From the NCBI GenBank assembly GCA_965659515.1, contig CBFHVC010000002.1, forward strand, positions 1 to 64,000: a stretch of 64,000 bases of DNA, given 5' to 3'. A program made the position numbers and the translations under genes. Position 1 is the first letter of the stretch. Each line of letters starts with the position of its first letter. This document shows positions 49,971 to 58,097 of this stretch, piece after piece. The DNA is from Arcticimaribacter sp965659515 (GTDB lineage Bacteria > Bacteroidota > Bacteroidia > Flavobacteriales > Flavobacteriaceae). Under the pieces are notes generated by a model, which did not search any database, was not told where the DNA came from, and was given only the letters and a program-made list of their open reading frames with translations.

Positions 49971-50039
49971 GTACAATATTACAAAAAAACGTACGGGCTA
50001 ATCGCTTGTTTTGTGGATTAACCCTTAATTTAGACTGTG

Positions 50040-50486
50040 ATGATGGAATGTGAAATAAAAGCGATTTCTGCCGAAAAAACCCATGCAGTAAGACACCCTG
50101 TGCTACGTCAAGGTCGTCCTATGGAAAGCTGTCTGTTTTCAGGAGATAATAAACTGACCACAATTCATTTAGGCGCGTATATCGATTCAGCGCTTGTAGG
50201 GGTTTTATCCGCATACCAAAACGATCATCCTCATTTAAAAGCTAAAAAAAGCCATCAAATAAGGGGCGTTGCGGTTCTTGAAAAATTTCATCGGCAAGGG
50301 ATTGGGCAACGCTTAATGCTGCATATCGAAACCCATTTGCAACAAAACGGAGTTGACTTAATTTGGCTAAATGCCCGCGAAACTGCCCTTGCCTTTTATA
50401 CATCATTGGCCTATACCCAAACGGGAACGGCTTTTGATATTGCAGAAATTGGAAAACACTATTGTTTTTATAAAATGATACAATGA
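50040..50486 (+). CDS. GNAT family N-acetyltransferase
   Basis: 148 residues from ATG 50040; three initiation codons in a row occur here (GTG, ATG, ATG). The acetyl-CoA motif is IRGVAVLEKFHRQGIGQRLM, with the NARETALAFYTSLAY end element. The N-terminus resembles GNATs annotated near ElaA/YjdF groups, but the substrate is unknown. It overlaps the M15 peptidase gene by 4 bases. Confidence 0.85.
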   Translation: MMECEIKAISAEKTHAVRHPVLRQGRPMESCLFSGDNKLTTIHLGAYIDSALVGVLSAYQNDHPHLKAKKSHQIRGVAVLEKFHRQGIGQRLMLHIETHLQQNGVDLIWLNARETALAFYTSLAYTQTGTAFDIAEIGKHYCFYKMIQ

Positions 50487-51196
50487 CAAAATACAGCTTA
50501 CTATTCTTGGCCTTTTTAATGGGGCAAAACCTTATTGCACAAACAACTCCTTTCATAGCAGACGATGTTTTATTGGGGAAAACAACATTGTCTAGTAACA
50601 GCTTAAACTATAGCTTACTGCCGGAAGTAGCACTAGCATTTCAAAGCATGCAACAAGCAGCAAAAAAAGACAGCATTGAACTTAATATTGTTTCTAGTTT
50701 TAGAAGCTATGCAGCGCAAAAAAGGATTTGGAACAGAAAATACAAGCGCTTTACCAGCGAGGGGTACAGTGGTCCTGAAGCCATCGCTAAAATTATTGAA
50801 TATTCTACACTTCCAGGAACATCAAGACATCATTGGGGAACAGATATTGATCTAATAGATGGAAGTAAAAAAGTGGCCGGGGATGTTTTACTTGAAGAAC
50901 ATTTTCATAGGGGTGAATACCAAAAACTTCACCAATGGATGCAAAAAAATGCTTTAAAATTTGGGTTTGAATTGGTTTATACGAAAGATAGTTTACGCAA
51001 AGGTTTTTTATATGAACCGTGGCACTACAGCTACGCTAAGATTTCAAAAAAGTACCTCACGCGTTTCAAAGAACAAGAAGTCATAAAAGCAATTGTGAAA
51101 GACAGCAGCTTACTCGGCAACGCCTTTATTTCAAAAGCGTTCTTAGCTACTTATTACCAAGACCATGTGCTTGGCATCAATGCCCGATTAAAATAA
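50483..51196 (+). CDS. Exported M15 family D-alanyl-D-alanine carboxypeptidase (VanY-type)
   Basis: 237 residues with a signal peptide (YSLLFLAFLMGQNLIAQ). The VanY zinc enzyme motifs are present: SSFRSYAAQKRIW, SRHHWGTDIDL (zinc His and Asp) and EPWHYSY (second His). It would trim D-alanine from peptidoglycan stem peptides in the periplasm. Overlaps the GNAT by 4 bases, and its stop faces the convergent LytTR gene. Confidence 0.92.
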   Translation: MTKYSLLFLAFLMGQNLIAQTTPFIADDVLLGKTTLSSNSLNYSLLPEVALAFQSMQQAAKKDSIELNIVSSFRSYAAQKRIWNRKYKRFTSEGYSGPEAIAKIIEYSTLPGTSRHHWGTDIDLIDGSKKVAGDVLLEEHFHRGEYQKLHQWMQKNALKFGFELVYTKDSLRKGFLYEPWHYSYAKISKKYLTRFKEQEVIKAIVKDSSLLGNAFISKAFLATYYQDHVLGINARLK

Positions 51197-51201
51197 AGTA
51201 T

Positions 51202-51963
51202 TTATTTTAATCGCATTAATTTAACTAAGCCCTCAAAACGCCTTCTTGAAATGGGCAACGAAACACCATTGCTCAATTCACAATAATTTCCAGCTCTTCT
51301 ATTGATATTGATTAAAGCATTTAAATTGATTAAATAGGAGTTGTGAATACGGTAAAAATGCTCTTTGCTAAGCATGGTTTCATATTCTCCTATGGGGCGG
51401 GAAGATATAATTTTGCGCTTTTTGTCTTTTAAATAAAACTCGGTATAACGCCCTGCAGACTTTAAGTAAACAATATCCTCAAGTTGCATAAAGTCTACTC
51501 TATCCATCCCAGAAACCGTTAAATAATTTAAGGGTTGCTTGCCTAAAATTGTTTCAGACAATTGTCTGATTTGATCATTGTGCAGCAGCTCGTTTTTGCT
51601 GATGTGTTTTTCTATACGCTCTACCGCTTCAACCAACTCGCTAATCACGATGGGTTTTAACAAATAGTCTGCTGCATTATACCGGAAGGCTTTAATGGCA
51701 TATTCATCATAGGCGGTGGTGAAAATAATATGGAATGAAGTCTTCTCAATATGCTCTAGTAGATGGAAAGATGTTTCCCGGTCCAAAAGAATGTCTAAAA
51801 ACACCAGGTCAAAATCAGTGTTTTCAAGGGTCTCTTTGGCTTGATCATAAGTGATACATTGGGCGACTATTTCTAATGAAGGACAGTTTTTTTTGATAAA
51901 ATAATGCAACAAGTCCAAGTTGTTTTTTTCATCATCCACCAATATTGTTCTTAATTTTTTCAT
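51202..51963 (-). CDS. LytTR-family response regulator
   Basis: 253 residues. An N-terminal receiver domain (ILVDDEKNN acidic pocket, LVFLDILL phosphoacceptor Asp near residue 56, LLKPI lysine) is joined to a C-terminal LytTR DNA-binding domain (YLKSAGRYTEFYLKD, RIHNSYLINLNALININR). LytTR regulators bind direct repeats upstream of targets, often in cell-surface functions. The start lies inside the end of the sensor kinase gene (32-base overlap). Confidence 0.93.
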   Translation of the reverse strand: MKKLRTILVDDEKNNLDLLHYFIKKNCPSLEIVAQCITYDQAKETLENTDFDLVFLDILLDRETSFHLLEHIEKTSFHIIFTTAYDEYAIKAFRYNAADYLLKPIVISELVEAVERIEKHISKNELLHNDQIRQLSETILGKQPLNYLTVSGMDRVDFMQLEDIVYLKSAGRYTEFYLKDKKRKIISSRPIGEYETMLSKEHFYRIHNSYLINLNALININRRAGNYCELSNGVSLPISRRRFEGLVKLMRLK

Positions 51964-52738
51964 TGTTTTTCTTTTTGTGTGTTTTGGGAAGAATTAAAGT
52001 GGCTCTTGTTCCAGATCGTTTTTTATCCTTAAAGACATCTTCTAGATAGAATTCTGACTTGGCCTTAAAAAGGTAATTGAAAACATCAATTCGCTCCTTT
52101 AAAATTTTAGTTGCCATTGATTGTGGCTTTTCTTCAGTTGTAACAGATTGCTTTATTTTTTGGGCTGTTCTTCTGCCTACCCCGTTGTCTTCTACTATAA
52201 TGATCATCCTATCTCTTTTTAATTTTATTGTCAGTAAAATATAACCCGACTCATTTAAAGGTGCCAGTCCATGGGTAATGGCATTTTCAATAATAGGTTG
52301 AATCAACATAGGAGGAATCATAAAGTTTTCTTGCGCCTCAATTGAAGGCAATTCCTCTCTTAATTCAATTGGATGATTAAGACGGATATTTTGAAGGATT
52401 ACATAACCCCTTAAATATTCTAATTCTTCTGCAATGGTTAAGTTTTCTGTGATGGACATTTCAAGTGTTTTACGTAAGATTTTTGAAAAAATAGCGATAT
52501 AATCATTGGCCACATCTTCTCCTTTTAAAATCATAACGCTTTGGATCCCATTTAAGGTATTGTAGATAAAATGGGGGTTCATTTGCGCTTTCAGCGATTG
52601 GGATTCAAGGCGAGCAACTTGGATTCTATAGGCGTTGCGTTGTCGGGTGCGGTCAAGACCAAAGAAGGTGATCAGCATCATGGTCACCAGATTACTAACA
52701 AATAAAGGGAGGGTTTCGGTACCTTTAAAAAAGTCCAT
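51932..52738 (-). CDS. LytS-type sensor histidine kinase, short form
   Basis: 268 residues from ATG 52738 (a TTG at 52786 would add 16). Only one hydrophobic segment is seen near the N-terminus (LFVSNLVTMMLITFFGL), and no sensor domain precedes the kinase core. The core is complete: QMNPHFIYNTLNGIQ (phospho-His), LIQPIIENAITHGL (N box) and VEDNGVGR (G box). It would phosphorylate the following LytTR regulator. A stop codon lies in frame a few codons before the TTG, so there is no hidden N-terminal extension. Confidence 0.9.
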   Translation of the reverse strand: MDFFKGTETLPLFVSNLVTMMLITFFGLDRTRQRNAYRIQVARLESQSLKAQMNPHFIYNTLNGIQSVMILKGEDVANDYIAIFSKILRKTLEMSITENLTIAEELEYLRGYVILQNIRLNHPIELREELPSIEAQENFMIPPMLIQPIIENAITHGLAPLNESGYILLTIKLKRDRMIIIVEDNGVGRRTAQKIKQSVTTEEKPQSMATKILKERIDVFNYLFKAKSEFYLEDVFKDKKRSGTRATLILPKTHKKKNNEKIKNNIGG

Positions 52739-52864
52739 AAAAAAGCATATTACAGTAGGATATCCCTTTAAGGGACGAATGCTCAAAAGTACGGAAGTTT
52801 ATTTTAATATACATATTAGATTTGGGATTTATCTATTTAGCAGATGAAAATATAAAAAAACTAT

Positions 52865-52872
52865 TATACTTG
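52865..52872 (+). promoter_or_regulatory. Candidate -7 box for the arsenosugar operon
   Basis: TATACTTG differs from TAnnTTTG at one base and lies 31 bases before the first gene. No TTG is found at the ideal -33 distance. The divergent interval 52739-52903 also carries the two-component kinase promoter on the other strand. No ArsR-type operator is recognised. Confidence 0.33.
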
Positions 52873-52903
52873 TAATGCATTTAACTTAAAATCTTAAAAC
52901 ATC

Positions 52904-53239
52904 ATGAAAAAGACCTATTACAATCCTGAAGATCTGAAAAAATTTGGCAACATTTCCGAATGGAATGAGGCACTGGGAGAAAAATTCTTTGACTACTATA
53001 GCAGTGTTTTTAAAGAAGGGCATTTGTCAGCACGCGAGAAATCCTTAATCGCATTGGCGGTGTCTCATGTAGTGCACTGCCCATACTGCATAGACGCCTA
53101 TACAAAAGATGGACTTGAAAAAGGAATAGAAAAAGAAGAAATGATGGAAGCTGTTCATGTTGGTGCCGCTATTAAAAGTGGCGCAGTTCTTGTCCATGGT
53201 GTACAAATGATGAATCGTCACGATCAATTAAGCATGTAA
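52904..53239 (+). CDS. Arsenosugar-biosynthesis-associated AhpD/CMD-like peroxidase-like protein
   Basis: 111 residues of the carboxymuconolactone decarboxylase/AhpD fold. The redox pair is C59-P-Y-C62 (HVVHCPYCIDAYTKDG); at the place where AhpD has His four residues after the second Cys, this protein has Tyr66. The end MEAVHVGAAIKSGAVLVHGV matches proteins that NCBI names as associated with arsenosugar clusters. It may reduce or protect an arsenic intermediate or ArsS (inference). First gene of the operon, 3 bases before arsS. Confidence 0.85.
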   Translation: MKKTYYNPEDLKKFGNISEWNEALGEKFFDYYSSVFKEGHLSAREKSLIALAVSHVVHCPYCIDAYTKDGLEKGIEKEEMMEAVHVGAAIKSGAVLVHGVQMMNRHDQLSM

Positions 53240-53242
53240 CTT

Positions 53243-54301
53243 ATGGCCTCCAAATCGCTTAAAGCAAGACAAAATGAATTGTCCAGTACACAACGCCAGT
53301 TGGCTATTTTATCCAATGGGATTTTTAAAGATGGAAGTCTTCCTTCATTTAAAAATAAATTAAAAGCGCACAAAATTGCGCCTATTCGGCCAAAAGCCCT
53401 CAGCATTCTACAAATCAACCTGGGCTATATGTGCAATCAAGTTTGTGCCCATTGCCATGTAGACGCTGGCCCAGACAGAAAAGAGATGATGCTTGACAGC
53501 ACCATGGAAGATTGCATTAAGGTAATGCAAAACCACCCTATTGAAACGGTTGACCTCACAGGAGGTGCACCCGAGATGCACCCAAAATTCAGGTGGTTTG
53601 TAGAACAAATTCGCAACAAAACAGCGGTGAAAGAAATTATTGTTCGCTCTAATCTCACCATCATCATGGCCAATAAAAAATACCATGATTTACCCCAATT
53701 CTTTGCACAACACAAAGTGCATGTCATTTCATCTTTACCCTTTTACAAAAGAAATAAAACTGACCGTCAACGCGGTTCAGGGGTATTCGACCAATCGATT
53801 AAAGCATTACAAAAACTCAATCAAGCAGGCTTTGGGAAAACCGATGCGAGCTTAGCCCTAGATTTGGTCTATAACCCCTCTGGCGCCTTTTTACCCGGAG
53901 ACCAACAAGCCCTTGAAAATGATTTTAAAGTCGCCTTAAAAGAAGATTTCGGCATCGATTTTAATCAACTATTCACCATTACAAACTTACCCATAAGTCG
54001 TTTTTTAGACTACCTTATAGCATCAGAGAACTATGCTGAATATATGCACACGCTGGTGGAAGCATTTAATCCTATGGCGGTAGCAAATGTGATGTGCACC
54101 AACACCCTCTCGGTCAGTTGGGAAGGGTATTTATATGATTGTGATTTTAATCAAATGCTCGAGCTAAAAGTAGCCAGCCCACAACAACACATTCGGGATT
54201 TTAATCTAGCAGCGTTAGCGAAAAGAAACATTCAGCTTTCACAACATTGTTATGGCTGTACCGCTGGGGCAGGAAGTAGTTGTCAAGGAAGCATCGCCTA
54301 A
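53243..54301 (+). CDS. arsS: Arsenosugar biosynthesis radical SAM protein ArsS
   Basis: 352 residues. The radical SAM motif CNQVCAHC at Cys64, Cys68 and Cys71 (CxxxCxxC) is followed by LTGGAPEMHPKF, which is the GGE-like SAM element. The C-terminal cysteines (HCYGCTAGAGSSC and MCTNTL, about residues 286 to 348) resemble a SPASM-type extra cluster. ArsS forms 5'-deoxy-5'-dimethylarsinoyl-adenosine by adding the adenosyl radical to dimethylarsenite. Position next to arsM and the TIGR04282/04283 genes supports the call. Confidence 0.93.
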   Translation: MASKSLKARQNELSSTQRQLAILSNGIFKDGSLPSFKNKLKAHKIAPIRPKALSILQINLGYMCNQVCAHCHVDAGPDRKEMMLDSTMEDCIKVMQNHPIETVDLTGGAPEMHPKFRWFVEQIRNKTAVKEIIVRSNLTIIMANKKYHDLPQFFAQHKVHVISSLPFYKRNKTDRQRGSGVFDQSIKALQKLNQAGFGKTDASLALDLVYNPSGAFLPGDQQALENDFKVALKEDFGIDFNQLFTITNLPISRFLDYLIASENYAEYMHTLVEAFNPMAVANVMCTNTLSVSWEGYLYDCDFNQMLELKVASPQQHIRDFNLAALAKRNIQLSQHCYGCTAGAGSSCQGSIA

Positions 54302-54312
54302 AAAACCATCCA

Positions 54313-54912
54313 ATGAAAAAACCCTTACTCCTGGTCTTCTGTAAAAACCCAAGCTTGGGCAAGGTCAAAACAAGATTGGCCAAAACAATCGGCGATGAAA
54401 AAGCGCTTCAGATTTACAATGCTCTTTTGGCCAAAACGGCAGCTGTACTAAAAGAATTAAGTATGGATATTTTTTTGTACTACAGTGATCAAATTGAAGA
54501 AAAGGATCTTTTCTCTGGACTTGTTACCCAAAAGAAAAGACAAAAAGGCAAGGACCTAGGGGAAAGAATGGCCAACGCCTTTCAAGACAATTTTAGTACC
54601 CACGATGCCATTGTCGTTATCGGGACAGATTTATGGACGCTTGAAAAAAACGATATTTTCGCTGCTTTTAAAGCCCTAGAAACACAGACGGCCGTAATCG
54701 GCCCTTCCTCAGACGGAGGTTATTATCTTTTGGGGCTTAAAAAATATGTCCCCCAGGTTTTTCAAGATAAAGCATGGGGAACTTCTAGCGTTCTACCACA
54801 TACCATAAACGACTTAAACGCTTATGGATATCATTTGATTCAAGAGAAAAATGATGTAGATACTTTTTCAGATTTAACCCAAAACCCCACCCTAAAAGCA
54901 TGCATTCAATGA
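54313..54912 (+). CDS. TIGR04282 family arsenosugar biosynthesis glycosyltransferase
   Basis: 199 residues from ATG 54313; the longer frame from 54280 would overlap arsS. The nucleotide-binding start LLLVFCKNPSLGKVKTRLAK, VIGTDLWTL and GPSSDGGYYLLGL are the family signature; such proteins resemble nucleotidyltransferase-like GT-A folds. The family is named for its place in arsenosugar and other radical SAM loci. Its exact substrate is not shown. Its stop overlaps the PNP start by 4 bases. Confidence 0.9.
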   Translation: MKKPLLLVFCKNPSLGKVKTRLAKTIGDEKALQIYNALLAKTAAVLKELSMDIFLYYSDQIEEKDLFSGLVTQKKRQKGKDLGERMANAFQDNFSTHDAIVVIGTDLWTLEKNDIFAAFKALETQTAVIGPSSDGGYYLLGLKKYVPQVFQDKAWGTSSVLPHTINDLNAYGYHLIQEKNDVDTFSDLTQNPTLKACIQ

Positions 54913-55721
54913 ACAAACAAATTAGTGAAAGCCTTGCCTTTTTAAAAGAAAAAGGCATTGAAGATCATGCCATTGGCATTGTTCTAGGAACTGGATTGGG
55001 CGATTTAATTGCGCACTTAGAAATTGAACAAGAAATCCCTTATAAAGCAATCCCGCATTTCCCAAAATCAACCATGGAATTTCACAAAGCACGTTTGCTC
55101 TACGGCACCATCAGCCAAAAAAAGGTACTTGTTTTTGAGGGCCGTTTTCACGCCTATGAAGGATTGGGATATTTTGAAATAACCTATCCTATTCGATTAA
55201 TGCATGCCCTGGCAGTCAAAAATCTAATTATCAGTAATGCTGCTGGTGCAATTAATCTTGATTTTAAAAAAGGAGAAGTGATGTTAATTGAAGACCATAT
55301 CAATCTACAAAGCGGCTCCCCTTTGGCAGAAAAAGGAAGCGAACAATTAGGAGAGCGCTTTGTTGACATGAGTGCGCCTTACTGCCCTGCCTTAATGACC
55401 AAAACAAAAAAAATTGCCCAAAACAACAATATCCCCCTAAATACTGGTGTTTATGTTGCCGTAACAGGGCCACAACTAGAAACCAAAGCAGAATACCGTT
55501 ACCTAAAGATAATTGGTGCAGATGCAGTTGGCATGTCTACCGTGCCAGAAGTCATCGTGGCCAATCAATTAAAATTAAATTGCATCGCTTTTTCTGTTTT
55601 AACAGACGAATGTGACCCAGATCAACTAAAACCCATTAATATTGATGATATCATGGCTGCCGCCAAAAAAGCGGAACAATCTTTGATCATCTTAGTAAAA
55701 GCATTAATTTCAACCTTATAA
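54909..55721 (+). CDS. Purine-nucleoside phosphorylase
   Basis: 270 residues from ATG 54909 (ATGA overlap with the previous stop). Motifs of the trimeric PNP class: GTGLGDL, VFEGRFHAYEG, ISNAAGAINLDF, AVTGPQLETKAEYRYLK and GADAVGMSTVPEVIVA. PNPs cleave purine nucleosides with phosphate. In this operon it could remove adenine from the arsinoyl-adenosine made by ArsS, giving the arsenoribose; this is inference, and salvage in the normal way is the alternative. 10 bases precede arsM. Confidence 0.92.
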   Translation: MNKQISESLAFLKEKGIEDHAIGIVLGTGLGDLIAHLEIEQEIPYKAIPHFPKSTMEFHKARLLYGTISQKKVLVFEGRFHAYEGLGYFEITYPIRLMHALAVKNLIISNAAGAINLDFKKGEVMLIEDHINLQSGSPLAEKGSEQLGERFVDMSAPYCPALMTKTKKIAQNNNIPLNTGVYVAVTGPQLETKAEYRYLKIIGADAVGMSTVPEVIVANQLKLNCIAFSVLTDECDPDQLKPINIDDIMAAAKKAEQSLIILVKALISTL

Positions 55722-55731
55722 ACCCCTAATC

Positions 55732-56700
55732 ATGAGCTATCTTGAAGTAACCAAAGACGTCTATAAAGCTGCAGCACTAACCCCCGATATAGGCCTGTGT
55801 TGCACAACAACACCTATTTGGCAATTCCCAGGACTCTCCATACCCACCATTATGCAAGAAATGAATTATGGTTGTGGTTCTACCGTTCACCCTAGAGACT
55901 TGGTCAATAATCCAAAAATCCTTTATGTCGGTGTTGGAGGCGGAATGGAACTCCTCCAATTTTCCTATTTCTCTAGACAAAAAGAAGGAGTCATCGGCAT
56001 TGATGTGGTCGATGAAATGCTTGAAGCTTCCCGCAAAAACTTTATGCTCGCTGAAGCCCAAAATGACTGGTTTAAATCCGAATATGTCAGCCTAAAAAAG
56101 GGCGATGCACTTCAACTTCCCGTGGCAGACAGCACGATTGATGTCGCTGCACAAAACTGCCTCTTCAATATTTTTAAGGTAGAAGAACTTAAAAAAGCAC
56201 TCCAAGAAATGTATCGGGTGTTAAAACCCCACGGAAGATTGGTCATGAGCGACCCTGTTTGCGAACAACCCATGAATCAAAACCTGCGCAATGACGAACG
56301 CCTAAGGGCTTTATGCCTTTCTGGTTCTATCCCGCTGAATGACTATGTTAAAATGCTAACAGATGTTGGCTTTGGCACCATTGAAATCCGCGCAAAAAGA
56401 CCCTATCGTATTTTAGACCCAAAGCATTATCCAACAGAAGAAACCATCTTTATTGAAAGCGTAGAGGTTTGTGCCATTAAAGATCCCATGCCGAAAGATG
56501 GCCCGTGTGTTTTTACCGGGAAAGCTGCCATTTATTTTGGCAATGAAGCCTTTTTTGATGACAAAAAAGGACATGTTTTACTTCAAAATCAACCCCTGGC
56601 CATTTGCGATAAAACAGCTGGGGCACTTAAAAATATGAACCGAAACGATCTCTACATTAGTGCGTCTACCTATCACTATGACGGTGGAGGCTGTTGCTAA
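55732..56700 (+). CDS. arsM: Arsenite methyltransferase ArsM (arsenosugar type)
   Basis: 322 residues. SAM motif YVGVGGGMELL at 65-75 with the acidic residue Asp91. Cys48, Cys143, Cys177 and Cys195 are candidates for arsenic binding; C143 and C195 match the pair of conserved cysteines of ArsM. CCTTTPIW (Cys23-24) near the N-terminus and a terminal GGGCC are extra thiols. It methylates arsenite to mono- and dimethylarsenite, the substrate of ArsS. This length and C-terminal extension are those of the arsenosugar subfamily. Confidence 0.94.
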   Translation: MSYLEVTKDVYKAAALTPDIGLCCTTTPIWQFPGLSIPTIMQEMNYGCGSTVHPRDLVNNPKILYVGVGGGMELLQFSYFSRQKEGVIGIDVVDEMLEASRKNFMLAEAQNDWFKSEYVSLKKGDALQLPVADSTIDVAAQNCLFNIFKVEELKKALQEMYRVLKPHGRLVMSDPVCEQPMNQNLRNDERLRALCLSGSIPLNDYVKMLTDVGFGTIEIRAKRPYRILDPKHYPTEETIFIESVEVCAIKDPMPKDGPCVFTGKAAIYFGNEAFFDDKKGHVLLQNQPLAICDKTAGALKNMNRNDLYISASTYHYDGGGCC

Positions 56701-56710
56701 ACTGAAACTT

Positions 56711-57409
56711 ATGCGCCAACGAATTACACCTTTATTTCTCCTACTGTCTTTTGTCCTTTGGGGACAAAAAAACATACACGAACAATGGACTTCTGCACTA
56801 AAAAAACACGTCGACTTGCAGGGCAATGTGAACTATGCAAAATGGAAAGAAGACAGCACTTCTCTAGATCAATACATCAGTAGCTTAGAAGAAAATCCCC
56901 CCGCAGACTACTGGTCAAAAAATGATTCCCTTGCTTACTTCATCAATGCATATAATGCAGTAACGGTGAAACTAATCTTAGATCATTACCCCCTAAAAAG
57001 CATTCGAAAACTAATCACTCCGTGGCGTTTTAAACGTTTTAAATTAATGGGACAAGAAGTTTCGCTTAATCATATTGAACATGATATTTTAAGGAAAATG
57101 AAGGAACCCAGAATTCACTTTGCCATCAATTGTGCTTCTGCTTCTTGTCCGAAACTACTAAACACCGCCTTTTATGCCCACACCATGGAAGCGCAATTAG
57201 AAGCAGTGACAAAGGATTTTATCAATGATGAAAAGCGAAACAGCTTAACGGAAAATGAACTGAAAATATCACGGATTTTTCAATGGTTCGCTGGAGATTT
57301 TGGCAGTAAAAAAGAACGGCATGCTTTTATTCGAAAATACGCGCAGCAAAATATTGCTAAAAATGCTAAAGTTCGGTTTTTAGATTATGACTGGGCACTC
57401 AACGAATAA
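56711..57409 (+). CDS. DUF547 domain protein, exported
   Basis: 232 residues from ATG 56711 with a short signal peptide (ITPLFLLLSFVLWGQ). DUF547 signatures are SLAYFINAYNAVTVKLIL and INCASASCPKL. The function is unknown. It is embedded between arsM and the TIGR04283 gene and overlaps the latter by 23 bases, so it is part of the arsenosugar operon in expression. Periplasmic, unlike the cytoplasmic steps around it. Confidence 0.88.
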   Translation: MRQRITPLFLLLSFVLWGQKNIHEQWTSALKKHVDLQGNVNYAKWKEDSTSLDQYISSLEENPPADYWSKNDSLAYFINAYNAVTVKLILDHYPLKSIRKLITPWRFKRFKLMGQEVSLNHIEHDILRKMKEPRIHFAINCASASCPKLLNTAFYAHTMEAQLEAVTKDFINDEKRNSLTENELKISRIFQWFAGDFGSKKERHAFIRKYAQQNIAKNAKVRFLDYDWALNE

Positions 57410-58097
57410 AAAGGGCATTTCAATTATTGTTCCCATTTACAATGAGGAGGAAAATCTGCCTCGATTTATAGCGCAGCTTTTTTCAGCCTTAAAAGAAAAG
57501 CATCACCAAATTATTTTTGTCGATGGTGGCAGTCAAGACAACAGCTGTAAAATTGTTCTAGCCACACCTTACTGCACACTGATTAAATCAGAAAAAGGAC
57601 GGGCAAAACAAATGAATGCTGGAGCGAAAAAAGCACTTTATCCGCTCTTGTATTTTCTACATGTAGACTGTATTCCGCCTCAAGATTTTGATGCAATTTT
57701 ACACCGTGAACACCAAGCAGGACGAAAAGCAGGAAGTTTTCAAATGCGCTTTGACCACGATCATTTTGCCTTAAATTGGGCTGCTTATGCCACAAAATTT
57801 AATAACCCACTGTGTCGAAGTGGTGACCAATCACTTTTTGTTGACAGCACCCTATTTAATCAACTCGGTGGGTTTAATGAAGCCTATATTATTTGTGAAG
57901 ATGTAGAATTGATTGACCGACTCTATAAAGCAAACGCTTTTTATGTCTTCCCCCAAACCATTATTACCTCGGCACGTAGATTTAAAGAAAACGGGGTTTT
58001 ACGCCTACATTTTCACCATGGAATTATTCACCTTATGCGCTATTTGGGCGTAAGCCCAGATAGATTGTATCGCTATTATTCACGTTTTGTGAAATAG
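57387..58097 (+). CDS. TIGR04283 family arsenosugar biosynthesis glycosyltransferase
   Basis: 236 residues of the GT2 fold: ISIIVPIYNEEENL at the N-terminus, IIFVDGGSQDNSCKI, the metal-site region FLHVDCIPP, and CRSGDQSLFVDSTLF. The family is found in arsenosugar clusters and probably adds the glycerol or another group to the arsenoribose; the exact acceptor is not shown. It starts inside the DUF547 gene and its 3' end overlaps the convergent hydrolase by 22 bases. Confidence 0.92.
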   Translation: MTGHSTNKKGISIIVPIYNEEENLPRFIAQLFSALKEKHHQIIFVDGGSQDNSCKIVLATPYCTLIKSEKGRAKQMNAGAKKALYPLLYFLHVDCIPPQDFDAILHREHQAGRKAGSFQMRFDHDHFALNWAAYATKFNNPLCRSGDQSLFVDSTLFNQLGGFNEAYIICEDVELIDRLYKANAFYVFPQTIITSARRFKENGVLRLHFHHGIIHLMRYLGVSPDRLYRYYSRFVK

